DNA of 64,000 nt from Thecaphora thlaspeos. Taxonomy: Eukaryota; Basidiomycota; Ustilaginomycetes; Urocystidales; Glomosporiaceae. The stretch is from contig UWYS01000004.1 in NCBI GenBank assembly GCA_900291925.1, positions 1,116,001 to 1,180,000 of the forward strand, written 5' to 3'. Numbering within the stretch: the stretch's first letter is position 1; each line of letters begins with the position of its first letter. A model generated the notes under the pieces. It saw nothing but the letters and a program-made list of their open reading frames with translations, did no database searches and had not been told where the DNA came from. Position numbers and translations under genes: made by a program. Shown here one piece after another: positions 1 through 12,480 of this stretch.

Positions 1-1837
1 GCCATAGACCGACACATGGCCAATCTCTCCGATTCACTTGTAGATCTCCACTGCGGACGTTTTGGGACGGGGTGTTCCCCCGGTTAGCATGAGACTTGAC
101 GCTCAACGCTCTTGCTATTTCGTCTGACGTTGTTTGCAGTCCGAATCAATGAAAGAAACGTCGAGCATGACAAAAGAGGACAGACAAGCTTATGTGGGTC
201 GATCATGACGAAGATCCGGGCGGACGTTCGACAAAGGAAGTTCGGAGGGCGTCAAGAGAGAAGAGACGTGAATGGCACACGTCGTATCGCATCGCATCGA
301 TCGACGGGACGATGCCGAGCAAGTTTGTTTTTGCAGTTTACGTACTGATCTCGACAAGGACGACGACGACGACGACGATGCATGTGACGAGCAAAGAACA
401 GAATTACAAATTCATGATTCTATCTCGATTCGACCTCGTGCTTGTGCGTGGCGTAGTGTGAACAGCATTGACGGGTAACGGTGCAAGACATCGTGCGTTG
501 CTACAACTGTACCGTCATGCGACGGCGATGAACAGGAAACGATGCAAAGAAAGATGGTGCAAAGAAAGATGAGTCGACTGTAGGTGTGGTACTGTAGACA
601 GCGGACGCGGATCAGGGTACGGCACGGTATCCGATGGTGCGTGGAAGGTCGTTGTATGTGGGCTCATCGGACAGCCGTCTTGCGCCGTGCATCGACCGAG
701 CGATCTACGAGAGAGAGGAGCCTCTCTGTGCCCCGCTGCGCCTGCTCGCTCAACGATGATTTACAGCGGATAGAGCGATTTCGAATGACCCGGGTGTTGC
801 AGTTTGTACATGATTAAGTGGTACTGTACCGTACTGTAGTGTGGCCGACGCTCGGGAGATTTCAAGGTGAAACTCGCTTTCTCGCTGCTTGCGATGTGCT
901 CCGCAATGCAGCGCAAAGCACGGCTACAGTACACGCCGGCAAAGCGCCGACAGATAGAAAGTTTAAATTTGTTTTTCTGAAAGAAAAAAAATTGAAATAA
1001 AAGTTAAAAGTTGAGCGAGCAGGGCGGGGCGGGTCGGATTAGCGGACTGGCGGACTGGCGGGAGAGAGCGAGTTTTTCTTGCCCGAGAGAGAGGTGCGGG
1101 CGGACAGGGCGGGGAAAAGGCGAGCGTGAAGGATGGGCCCCTTTTCAGGTCCCCAATAAACGGCCCTGACGACGTTGGGCCCAGCGTCACGGCGAGGCGA
1201 CGCACGCTTAGACTCTGCCTCGAAGTTTCGCTCGTCAGCCGGAGCTCTCCGCTGCGCCCATATCGCCATCACCAGCAGAGTGTAGCGCCAGCGGCAGCCA
1301 ACCTCGCTCGCTCCCTCCTCTGTCCAAGCTGCCCTGCCTATTCAGACAATTCAAGATCTGTCTACGCTGGCCTTGGACGCACGCACGCACGCACGCTCGC
1401 CAGCTTCCGATATCGGCACCGGCACCGGCCCCGGCCCTTGTCCTTCGCCCTACTCTACAGAGTCACACACCCTAGGCCAGCCCTGTAGCACCGGCCAGAC
1501 AGAGTCTGCTGCCGGCAGACGACAGCGCAGCTTCACAAGCCAAGCCGCCTTCGCGCGTCTTGCGACCCACCATCCACGCTCCCCTCCTCCCACTACACAT
1601 CACTCGGCTCTCCCGACCAACCAACGCCTGCTGGCGCAATCATCTCGCTAGCTCTTCATCCCCGCCCTCACCATCACCCCTCGCTCAGTCTCCACGGATC
1701 CCCTCGAAAACCGCAACCGCAACCGCACCCGCATCCATTCACCCCCCCTCCCCCTCCCTCTGTGCCGTGTGCCCACCAAGCCTTGGCCGAGCGCATAGGC
1801 GGCGCCGACACTGCCTGCGCCATCGTCCAACCACGCC
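1..1837. other. 5' flank / leader of the bHLH gene, no coding gene seen
   Basis: No reading frame here looks like a real protein. Visible structure: a (GAC)n run near 358-378; a tandem copy of a 14-base unit (TGCAAAGAAAGATG) at about 544-571; TACTGTA-type palindromes at about 581-590, 819-840 and 921-930, the same motif that clusters at 21.6-23.2 kb; an AT-rich island at 957-1012; and a CACG repeat near 1376-1394. From about 1300 on the strand is pyrimidine- and CA-rich, as expected of a fungal promoter or leader running into the ATG at 1838. No transcription start can be fixed from sequence alone. Confidence 0.6.
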
Positions 1838-4736
1838 ATGATGCAAAACAGCCCCGCTCTTCACACCACGCCCGGTCACTCCACCGGCACGCCCACAGGC
1901 TCCTTTGCCATCGACTCCTTTGACTTCGGCTCGTCCGACTTTTCCCTCCCTACCAGCCTCGACGATCTGCCCATCTTCACCAATCATCCGGCCAACTCTT
2001 ACGCCGGATCAGACGGCAGCTCCTCGGCCCACGCCAGCCACCACCCGAGCCCATCCAACCTCACCCGCTCCGACATCCTCCCATCTTCCCATCTACAGTC
2101 CAATCACACCTCCTCCCCACTCTCACTCGCTCGCAACAACCACTTGGAAAAGTCCGCCAGCCCGCAGTCGGCCGCCGGCAACAGTGCCACCGACAACCGT
2201 CCGCGCCAGAACTCGTCCGGCGCCGACACCTCCTTCAACGGTTACCTTCACCAACAGCAGCAGCAGCAGCACCACATGCACCACGCTCATCCACACCCGC
2301 AGCAGCAGCAGCCCGGCGGCCACGATCAGCAACAGCAGCATCAGCAGGGCATGGTCCCGCAGCTGAGCATCGCCGATCTCCAGAGGATGCTCCTGGAAAA
2401 AGAACGCTCCGAGCGCATCCAGAACATGCAGACCGCCATGCTCAAGCAGCAGTTGGAACAGCTCCGGCGCATGCAACCCGCCCACCAACAGCAGCAGCCA
2501 CAGCAGCTGCACAACGTCGCACAGATGGGTCAGAGCGTCCTGGCCAACCTCGGCGGTGCAGACGTCTCGCAGAATTTACAACAGCAGTTGAGCTTCCTCG
2601 CTGCGTTGCAGAGTGTCCTCAACGGCGGCGGCGGCGGCGGCAGCGGTGTCAGCAACCAACCGCAGCAGCAAAACGCCGGGGGCTCTGTCGTTAGGCAGGA
2701 CCAGCTGCAGATCAACGGCCATCAATGGCACGCCCCCAACGGAGGAGGCGTCCCGATATCGGGCTCCGGCAGCAATGACGACCCCTCGGCGCTGGCACAG
2801 TACGGTCTGATGACGCCGTTGGGCTCGAGCGCCTTCAGCAACTCCAGTTGTCCGCCCGGTTCGGCGAGCTTCATGTCGCCCCTCAACATGTCCATCGGCT
2901 CGCAGCAGGTGCCGGCGCACCCCATCATGGTAAGTCTCGGTGTTCCTCCAGTGTTCCGTGCCACCTCCACCAGCAGCAACAGCAGCAACAGTCCGGCGCC
3001 GCAAACATGGTCGAGCGAGAGTCTCAGCTGACAAGTGACGCAAACGTTCTTCATCCCCTCCGTCCAAATCCCGCTAGAGTCAGTTCACACCGGTCGAGTC
3101 TCCAGCCGCCACGCCGGCCAGCGTGTTCTCCAACGCCAGCACTGGGATTGTGATGTCCGAGCTCTTCTCGCCTTTAACGTCGCCCGCGCTAGGGCCGCAG
3201 CCCCCGTCGCTCGGCGAGATCCTGCTCCCGCCGGCGCACATGGGCCATCCGGTCCACCAGCAGGTCCAGCACCATCATCAGCACCAACCGCACCAGCACC
3301 AGCACCAGCACCAGGGATCGAGCGTCAACGCGTCGCCCGCCTTTGGGGCTATCGCCGGCAACACGCCGATTGCCTCGCCGCTCGCGCTTATGGGCAAGTC
3401 GGGCTCCAAGAACCGCAAGAACCGCAGCACAACGGCCGAGGCGCGCGCCAACAAGGTCAGGCCGTCGCCGCTCATCAAGCCTACCCAGAGCGGTTCCAGT
3501 GCCGGCAGCGGAAACAGGAAGAAACGGGACTCGACCGCCGGCAACAGCGCCACGGCGGGCCACGCCCTCGCCAACGGCAGCGTCGTGTCGGTGCCAAGCT
3601 CGAGGAGGACGTCGGTCTCCGAGTCCGATTCGCGCGACCACTCGCGACACCACTCGATCGAGGCGCACCAGAGTGAGGGCACCTCTTCAACGCCGTCGCC
3701 GATCGACCTTGGTGGCGGAAGCATGCCACCCCCGCCTCCGCCTCCCTCGAAGCCGATGACGCCCGGATCGATCATGGGCATCCGTCCCTTGGAGAGCAAG
3801 CGGAGCAGCCTCCAGAACCTCGCTCCCTCGCCTGCGTCCCGGACATCAGGCGCCGGCGCGGCCGCCAGCAGCGTCATCAAGGGCAAGGCCAAGGCCGAGG
3901 GTGCCGAGCAGCCAGCGCAGCCGCAGCAGCAACAGTACTCGAATATCGCTCCATTTGCAAGCGGCCCGCAGTCTGCGCCCAAGGTCACCTTCGATCTCGC
4001 CAATGCCAACGGCAGCGGTGAAGGCAGCCGCTCCGGCGGCAGCAGCAATGCCGGCTCCTCTTCTGGCAACTTGCAGCAGATCCTGCCGAACGGTGGACTC
4101 CCGATCCAGCCGAGCGGGCTGTCGCAGGCGGAGCGCGACGCGTGGACGTCTTACAAGTCGGCTGGCGGCCTCGAGTCACGGCGGACGTCGCACAAGGCGG
4201 CCGAGCAGAAGCGTCGCGACAGCCTCAAGTTCTGCTTTGACGAGCTGCGCGGGCTGCTGCCGGCCATCACTCTCGACGAAGACGTCCCCGCCGGCTCGCT
4301 CCTGGGGCCGGACGGTGCGCCCGAGGACCAGACGGCCGAGCAGTTTGATGTGGCCGACGTCCGCGATGCCGAGACGGCACGAAGCGCCAACAAGGCCATC
4401 AGCAAGGTGGCGCTGCTGCGCCACAGCAACGAGTACCTGATCCGACTGTCGCGCCGGCTGAGCAGGAGGGACGAGGCGCTGGCGGTGTGTAGGAAGGAGA
4501 TTGCCGATCTGAGGCAGCAGCTCGGCCTGCCGCAGCCTGAGGATTCCGTCATGACTGGGAACGGAGTGGCGTGGGTTGGTGCGATGGCGCAAGGACAAGG
4601 ACAAGGGCAAGGGGCCGAGGGGGGCAAATTTGAAGCGGAGGGTCAGGAAGAGCAACAGCAGCAGCAGCAGCAACAGCAATCGATGGAGGAAGACGCGACG
4701 ACAATACAGGTCGCTGCTGGCATGGACACGTCATGA
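1838..4736 (+). CDS. bHLH transcription factor, Gln/Ser-rich, two exons
   Basis: Nuclear DNA-binding regulator of about 914 residues. The ATG at 1838 is followed at once by a second in-frame ATG. Exon 1 is 1838-2929. The intron starts with GTAAGT at 2930. Two in-frame acceptors six bases apart end it (exon 2 from 3078 or 3084), and a GCTGAC branch site lies at about 3028. The N-terminal two thirds is low complexity, with runs of Gln, His, Ser and Gly typical of activation domains. The bHLH lies near residues 728-830: basic region RRTSHKAAEQKRRDSL carries the His, Glu and Arg that read an E-box; helix 1 is FCFDELRGLLP; a long loop of roughly 50 residues follows; helix 2 is ANKAISKVALLRHSNEYL, continuing into a short Leu-containing coil (about 840-860). 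The C-terminus has another Gln run. The long loop recalls some fungal bHLH families, but I cannot name the orthologue. It is convergent with INM1. Confidence 0.88.
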
Positions 4737-5088
4737 CCGCCTCGCCCTCCGTTTCTCTCATCCTCACATGCGCTACTTCTGCCCCTTTCATGTATCTCTG
4801 GCGAAGTATTGCCCGTACCAGTCGACTAGATGTCCCATATATCTCAGATCTACATGTCATCTATACGTTATCTATACGTCATCTTCTGCCTACTGTGCAG
4901 GGTAGATAATCATAGTCACGACGAGACGAGTAACCATGTAGACGATCCGCAACTATCGTCGAGAATGGATGAAGATCTCTATGATCAATCCTCCGATCAT
5001 CGCCTCTTCTCTTTCGAGCACTAAGCCTGTAGAACCTAACCTAAACGATTTTATTTTATTTACATTGCGATTCGTCGTGAATGAGTCT
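4737..5088. other. convergent intergenic region between the bHLH gene and INM1
   Basis: This holds the two 3' ends. It is AT-richer than the flanking genes. A near-duplicated TATACGT segment lies at about 4860-4885, and AT-rich stretches near 5040-5070 are plausible poly(A) sites. No gene is seen. Confidence 0.6.
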
Positions 5089-6485
5089 CTATGGATCCCA
5101 CTCTTCAACAGCCTCGTAGAAAGTCTTTACGATCCTCATTTGAGCTTCCACTGTCGTTTCTCCGTCCGTAGCGGAAATGGCTCGAACTACAACGTACTTC
5201 CTTCCCGTCAAGAGCGATGCTGGGATGTCGTTGAATCTCGCTCCTTCCGGTGCGGAGGGGGAGAGAGAGGTGAGCGTGGAGCTTTGGGAACCTACCACTG
5301 CGCAACCCCTGTCCGTGTCGATGAGGAAGAGGAGGAACAAGTGAATAATAAAAGGTGGGGTTAGTCAGTACGTTGCATGGACGGCGAGGGGATATGGCCG
5401 GAAGACTTACGCTTCTTGTGCAATCACAATACCGGCGCACACGTCCCAAGCCCAACATCCAATCTCCCAGTACAGATCTATGCTTCCCGCCGCGACGTTG
5501 GCAAAGTTGAGCGCGGCCGATCCCATCGACCTCACGCCCTGCACCATCTTGCCACCCTCCACGCCACCGTCGCCATCGCCGGTAATGCGTTCGAAGGACT
5601 TGAGCTTCTTTGCGAGGATTGACGCGCTCCGGTCTGATCCCCATTCGAAGGCGACGAGGGCCTGGCGGAGACTCGGAAGAGGCAAGGGGTCCGATAGGGG
5701 AAGCTTGCGAGGCGCCGGGTGTTGCGGTGTAGAGAGGTAGGAGCCCGAGCCGGAAAGACCGTAGTAGAGGTGTTCCAAGAAAGGAGCGTAGATCACCCCA
5801 ATCACCGGTTGTTGGTTGAGGACGAAGCCGATCGAGATGCAGGTAAAGGGGCTGGAGCGGGAGGGAAGGGGGGCAAGGGGAGAAGGCGAGGAAGAGGGGG
5901 TGAGTGGATGTCAGACTTTCGGAGCGCGTGCAAGGACGGGTGGAGACTCACAAGCCGTGGATAAAGTTGGTGGTACCGTCGATGCTGCAGTGTGGACGGG
6001 GCGGGAGAGCCGAGGCGTAGCGGAAACGTGAGTAGGTGCGAATCGGTGGAGCGCCTCGGAAAATATACGTGTGCCGGCTGCCTGACACTCACGGGTCGAT
6101 GATCCAGGTGGGTTGGTCGGTGAGCTGGTTCTCTTCACCGGCCGCCCAGCTCTCTTCGCCAATGAAGCTGCAGGCAAGAGAGAGAGGGTCAGAACGCGAC
6201 GATACAGGGTCAGCGCTCGCTCGCGATGCTGAGGGTTTGCTGGGTCGTCGGCGACGGGTGCGGTGCTCACTTGTGGTGCGGGTAGGTGGCGGCGATCTCG
6301 TGCTTGACGAGCTTCTCGGTGGCTTGGTCGGTCTCTGTGACGAGGTCGGCGGTGTTTTTCTTTGCGTCGAAGCCGGCCATGTTTTTGAAGCGGTTGGCGG
6401 ATCCTTGAAGGATCATCTGGCCAGCCTTTTTGGAGAGGGCGATGGCGAAGCGCTGGATCTCTTCTAGGTCGACGGAGGGCGACAT
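5089..6485 (-). CDS. INM1: inositol monophosphatase (five exons)
   Basis: Mg2+-dependent phosphatase that releases myo-inositol from inositol monophosphates, cytosolic. Five exons rebuilt on the minus strand: 6485-6271, 6167-6093, 5984-5952, 5851-5411, 5308-5089; 327 residues, the usual family length. All introns are GT-AG with GTGAGT or GTAAGT donors and the phases join exactly. Family motifs cross the splice sites: FIGEES in exon 2, then the metal-binding WIIDP-IDGTTNFIHG split between exons 2 and 3, GFPFTCISIGFV across exons 3 and 4, and the second metal motif WDVCAG late in exon 4. Exon 3 is only 33 nt. The ATG at 6485 is chosen because the conserved N-terminus (VDLEEIQRFAIALSKKAGQM) follows directly. 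It is head-to-head with MON2 across 257 bp. The last exon has more A/T at third positions than the rest. Confidence 0.93.
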
Positions 6486-6742
6486 GGTGGTGGTGGTGGA
6501 GAAGATGGTGGAGATGGGTGCGCGATGCTTGACAGGTGCGCCTCGCACGTACCAGGCGCGTCGACGTGGAAGGTCTGTGCGGCGGCCTGCTCGACTGCGC
6601 AGCGCATACAGAGTATGCTCCCTTGCTCCCTCGCTCGTTCTCCTCTCAACACCAACACCATCGCCGCCGCTTTGCCACCGCTCCGCCACCGCATAGCCCT
6701 CCCAGGCCGCGGCTCCCCTCCCTCCACCCCCGCATCCCAGCT
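6486..6742. promoter_or_regulatory. shared divergent promoter of INM1 and MON2
   Basis: 257 bp separate the two start codons. On the plus strand the stretch is rich in CT and CACC as it approaches the MON2 ATG; on the minus strand CCACCACCAC lies just before the INM1 ATG. No TATA box is evident. Both leaders must fit here, so the core promoters probably overlap. Confidence 0.55.
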
Positions 6743-9700
6743 ATGTCGCAGCTCATCGTGCTCGAGCTCACTTCCCTCGCCTCCGAGGCCCGCCGCAAGC
6801 ACCCAGAGATCAAGCAGGCCGCCGACATCGCACTCGCACAGCTCAAGGACCACCCAGACGCCGCTCTCGAACGCGCACGCCTAGACCATGGCCCCGCGCA
6901 ACACAACCTAATCCTCAAGCCTGTTCTCCTCAGCTGCGAGACAAAGCTGCCCAAACTCATATCCCTCGCAATGGCACTCCTCCAGCGTCTCGTCCTCCAG
7001 CACCTCGTGCCTAGCACCGCAATAGCAGCCATCGTCGATGCGCTCCACGCTCTCCTCACACCCATCACGCGCTCAGACGTCGACGTGCAGCTAAAGATCC
7101 TCCAGGTCGCATCCGCCCTTCTCGAGTCCTACTCGTCAATACACGGCGAGCTCCTCTCGTCCACCTTGCTCCTCTGTTTCAAGCTCCAGGAGCGATCCAA
7201 GGTCGCCGTCGTCAGCTCCACCGCGGCAGCCACCCTGCGTCAGAGCGTCATGACCGTCTTCGACCGCGTAAAGGAGGAAGACGTCGTCCTCGACGCCATA
7301 AAGGCCGGCGGCGAGGACGCAGCCGCAGCAGCCCCGCTCGCCGCCATGACCGTCGACCTGCCCGACTCGCCCGGCTCGGGCCCCGTCACGCTCTTCCCCG
7401 CCTCAAAGGACGCCTACCTCCTCTTCTCTGACCTCTGCTCGCTCGCTACGGGCCAGGAGGCCGAGTTCCTCACGCTCACCGCCCTCTCAAAGACCTTCTC
7501 GCTCGAGCTGGTCGAGAGCGTCCTCACCACCCACGCCCGTCTTTTTTCGACGCGCATCCACCCGTCCGGCTCAAACACCCACCCAGAGCTCCTCTTTATC
7601 CTCCGCTCAAAGACCTGCCCGCTCCTCATACGCTCACTCAGCGGGACGCCCAGCTTCCCCATACACCTCCGCGCCATGCGCCTCCTCTTCCTCCTCCTGC
7701 GCCAGTTCAGCGCCGACCTCACCCTCGAGGTCGAGATCCTCATGACGATGCTGCTCCGCTTCATCCGCCCCTCGGGTCGCACCGACGACACGGGCGTCAC
7801 GGGCTCAACGAGCGTACACACGTGGCAGCGCGTCCTCGCCCTCGAGGTGACCCGCAGCCTCTGCTCCGATGACGCCTTTCTGCGCAATCTCTGGACCTGG
7901 TACGACCAGGGCGATCGGAAAGCATCCGGCGGCGGTGACCATGGCGGCGAGGCATCATCCAGGGTGTTTGCTCTCCTGCTCGAGACGCTTTACAGCGTTG
8001 TCCGCGAGGGACAAGGCACCTTTGCCGCAGAGGCTTCGATGTCGATAGGCTCCCGGAAGCAGCAGCTACAGCAGCAGGAAGCAACCGGCAGTCCAGCCAA
8101 GTCGCGGATACGGGAGAGCGTTGATCGCGGCTACTCGGGCCTCTACGAAGCTGCGGCCGGGGTAGCTAGCGCCGTGACGGTCGGCGTCTTCAGCTCATCG
8201 GACGCAGCAGGGTCCGAGGTGTTGAGCGGGTCCAGCTCGCCGTCGATTCAGATCATCGACCAGCTCGACAAAGCCGAGCCGCCCGCCGTCGCTTCGGCGG
8301 CGCTGCCAAAGACCTACCTTCAGCTCCTCACGCTCCAGTCCCTCCTCTTCCTCTCACAGTCGATTGTCGGCTACGTGCTTCCTATCTACTCTAGCTTTGT
8401 CAATTCACGTCCGGCCGCCGCAGCTCCCGCCCCTCCAGCGATACAGGACGGCGACATGGACGCGCTCACTTCGAGCGCGGACCGCGACGGCCTGCGGGCC
8501 GGTAGGGCGATGCTTGAGCTGACCGCTCCAATTGCTATGGACGTCTTCAGCCGCTTCCTCCAGATCCGATGCTCGGAAGTCATTTTCGAAGAAACGCTGG
8601 TGGCTTTCCGCAACCTGACCAATGCCGTCGGTGCCCTTGGGCTCGTCGAGCAGCGTGACGCCCTGCTCGACAAGCTGGTTGTCTTTGCGCTCCGCCTCGG
8701 GCCCGCAGAGCCGCCGTCATCCGACCGCCGGCAGTCGTCGGAGGCCGGTTCCGCCGCTGACGTCGATAGGCTCTCGACGTCCAATCTAGCCTGCCTCCGC
8801 ACGCTTGCACAGATTGCCTACTACCTGTCCGGGAGCCTGGAGGCCGGTTGGTACCCTGTCCTTCGGTGCCTGTGCTACGCCTACAGCATCCTGGACGCCG
8901 GCCTGGCTCAGAGCGACGGCCGTGCTGATTCCGACGGCCTGGTCGACGAGGCAGACGCGGGGGAGATCAGCCACGACACGATGTCGACGCTGACGCGGAC
9001 GCCCTTCATCTCGCTCGGCTCTCGCAGCGGCAAGGACCCGCTTCAGCTGCTGTCGCCCGCCGACCTCCGCCCCGCGGCGCTCAAACGGCAGATCGAAAAG
9101 GTGTTCGAGAACAGCACAGCGCTCAACGATCAGGCGCTGCAGCACTTCATCGAAGCCCTCTGCCGCCATAGCAACGTTGACGTCGGGCTGCAGCTGCCCG
9201 AGGACGCGAGCGGCGCATCGCGACTGCCGAGCTCAATGTCCCGCGCCAGCCTTCGCACCTCTGCGGGTCCCATCGAGGAGAAGCGGAGCTTCCCCATCAC
9301 TGGCATCGGGCTGATCGCTGGGCTCAACGTCAACCGGCTAGCGACAGGGGACCCACTGCTCGGCTGGACCGCCATCTTCGACCACCTCCACGCTGTCTGC
9401 GCCGCCGACCACGTCCTCGCCGGCTGGCGACTACAGGCGGCCGAGGTGGCGATGAAGTTCGTCTATGCCGCGGTCGCTATCGAGAACGGCGGCCTCGTCA
9501 GCGACGAGCGGCGCCGGATCCAGTCGCAGAGCCTCGGCGTCGTGGCGCGCTTCGCCGTGCTTGAGCAGCGTCGCTCGACGGTCGCCGACACCGGGATCCG
9601 GCGGCTTGGGCTCGACACGCTCTATCGCATCCTAGAGGCTCGCGGACACGCGCTCCTCCTCGGATGGGAGACGATCTGCGACGTCTGCAGCGCAGCGTGC

Positions 9701-12480
9701 GAGCGGCCTGGCTCCTCCACTGCGGCTGCTGCGGCTGCAACCGCATCGTCCTCGGGCCACACGGCTAGCGCGCTGCAAAAGAGCTGCATCACGCTCGTCA
9801 AGCTTTCCTTCTCATGCATTCAGATCGTCTGCTCCGACTTTCTCTCGACGCTGACTGTCGAGCAGCTGCGCCGCTGCATCTCGTGCCTCACCGAATTTGG
9901 CAAGCAGATGGACGACGTCAATGTCGCGCTCACGGCCAACGGCTGCTTGTGGGCGGTGACGGCGGAGCTGGCGACGAGGTCCGCCGTGGCTGCGCACAAG
10001 GAGGATGGCGCTTCGTCCCTAACATCCGATGACGAGCAATCGGCTCTGGCGGAGCTGTGGCTCTTCCTGCTTCAGTGCCTCTCGCAGATCACCCGCGACA
10101 CCCGGCCCGAGGTGCGCAATGGAGCCGTCTCGATCCTCTTCCGCGTCCTCGAACAGTACGGCGTCGATCTGAGCCCCGCCTTCTGGCAGAAGGCGTTCTG
10201 GGAGATCCTCTTCCCGGTGATCAAGGCGCTCGACGCGACGGCAATTCAGCTTGATGAGGACTTCGGCGCGACAGTGGTCGACTCGGACGACCGCCGAGCA
10301 CAGGCGATGGGCGTGGCGCAGAGCGAGCCGCGGCAGTGGGACGAGAGCAGGGCGCTCGCCCTCGCCAGCCTCGGCAATGTGGTGCGCGAGTTTCTCGTGA
10401 CCAAGCTTGTCGACTGCGACAACTTCGAGCAAATCTGGTCAGTCTTGTTCCAGCACATCAAGACGTCTTTTCTTCGCGGGCCGCCGCAGATCTCGCAGGC
10501 GTCGATCAAGATGTTTTCGACGGTGCTGGCCGCACCCTTCCCGTCGCCGGAGCACTCGGCGTCGTCGGTGCCTGACCGCCGCCGCGAGAAGCTAGGAACG
10601 GCCTGGAAATCGGCCTGGGAATGCTGGGCCGCCATCGGAGCGTCTCTTCACGGCCGCAAGGCTAGCCGCGAGGACGAGCAGGCGCTGCCGAAGCCGTTCA
10701 CGCAGTCCAACCTGCTGGCCTACATTGAAACGTTCTGGCCCATCTACCGCGAGCTACGCTCGCACTTCGACGCGACGCACGCAGAGACGGTCATGGGCCG
10801 TCTCAAGACGTGCGTCGCCTACATCGACAGTCCGGACTACACGGGCGACGTCGACCACCTAACGCCGGTCCAGGAGGCAGCGAGAAAGGTGACGCGGTCG
10901 CTCGACAACATCACCGGGTTGCCGTCGTTGCGGCTCAACGACCTGGCCGATCACCTCCTTCTGGCTTTTACAGCGACTAGCAATGCCAATGGATCGGCAG
11001 CGACCGGAAAGCAGCAGCCCGTCACCTTCGTCGCGCTCGCAAAGGCGTGCATCGCTGACTCGTCGGCCTTCTTCGAGACCGGCAACGGCGACGCCGCTGC
11101 AGAAGCGCCGGACCTGGACCTTTTCAGAGATGGTGCGGTCGAGAACCTGCTCTCGTCGCTGACAATCCCGGTCAGGCTCAAATACAGCTGCCCGCCAGCG
11201 AGCCGATACGCCAAAGATGTCCGCCCGCTGTGGCAGTCTGCCTCGCTCGCGCTGTGTCGCGTTGTCCAGCGATGCTGCACGGTGCTCGACCGCCACGCCG
11301 CCAGCATCGGCTGGGACAAGACGATGTCGATCTGGAAGGCCATCGTCAGTAGCCTGGACGCGGCGCTGTCGGCCGACTGTTCGGCGGCCACCGATCTGTA
11401 CACCAACCGGCGCGAGGCCGACGAGCGTTTCGACCTCTGCCTCCTCGCGACGATGGAGAGGGACGTGCTCCCCGTCCTGGGCAGCGAGACGGTGCCGGAC
11501 GACCTGATCAGACAGCTGGGCCGCGCGCTCATTGCCAATTCGTGGCCGTGCATGGTTGAGACACCCGGCTCGAGGATGGAGGAGACGCATGCGCGAGGGA
11601 GGTTGCAAGTTCCTGCGATCCCGTCGCTCGGGCTCAAGGTCGATCTGCTTGCCGACAATCCGAGGGAGCGATTCGCATACTGGTGCCTGGACCTTGCCCT
11701 GTTGGCGTGTTCCGACAAGCTAGGAGGTAAATCGTGGCGAGATGGCCAACGGATAGACTACAATATGGTTGAACGCTGACATCGACGCCCTCTTGCCCGC
11801 AACATCGATCGCCCAGACGCTACACCATCTCGTCAACGCGTCGCAGCCCTCATCCTCCCCACGCTTCTGGAGCGGTGCGAAGATGTCATGTCGAGCTACG
11901 TCCGCGACGCTGCATTGCGCGGCATGTCGCCGATGCCGAGGGTAAGGGAAGAGGAGCTCAACTTTGTCCTAGCGAGCTACCTCAACCTCTCGCTGTACCG
12001 TGGTAGTCTGGCTGCGGCAAGGTCCGCGGATCCTTCTGCGGCCATCAAGGAGCAGAGTGAGTGAAAAGGTTGCGCCTCGACTTTTTTCCTCTGACCAGTC
12101 TTTTTGAGCTGACAAGACCTTTCCCCACCATTGTTGTTGGAGCGCTACCAGGCGAAACCCTCAAGGTCCCAACCACACCCTCGGGTCTGTACACAGCGAC
12201 GCTGTACTCAAGACGATCGCACCTCTTCTCGTCCTACCACTGGATATGCGACATTGCAAGTCTCAGAATGGAACCCGGCTCGGTACCCGTCCAAGCTAGG
12301 GTGGGTAGTAGCTTGCCACAACGCGTAACGGATCCACAGGACGGGGGGAAACTTGGCATGGTCGGGAGAGGAAGAGGTGTCTTTGTACAAGATGAGGTTG
12401 AGAGCACGAGCACCCAACACTCCTTGGCTAAGAGAGCTTTGCAGCTCGTAGCGCAAGAGTTGGGAATTCCAAGTCGATAG
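6743..12480 (+). CDS. MON2: MON2 family protein, Golgi/endosome trafficking (three exons)
   Basis: Large peripheral Golgi protein related to BIG/GBF Arf-GEFs but without a Sec7 domain; in yeast it acts with Dop1 and the flippase Neo1 in endosome-Golgi traffic. The ATG at 6743 opens the conserved DCB-like N-terminus (LTSLASEARRKHPEIKQAA). Exons: 6743-11726, 11817-12056, 12152-12480; phases 1 and 1 join exactly to give 1850 residues. Exon 2 encodes the typical C-terminal segment (VAALILPTLLERCEDVM, then LNFVLASYL). Exon 3 gives SHLFSSYHWICDIASL and ends with SLAKRALQLVAQELGI, like other MON2 tails. The middle of exon 3 (about 12290-12420) is weakly family-like, so one more intron there is possible. 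The protein is Ala/Ser-rich with alpha-solenoid character. It is divergent from INM1 and convergent with the cyclin gene. Confidence 0.92.

Noticed and set aside
1..30. GCCATAGACC at the window start resembles the start of a 5S rRNA
   Set aside because: The following bases do not continue as 5S rRNA; neither the internal control region nor the stem pairing is present.
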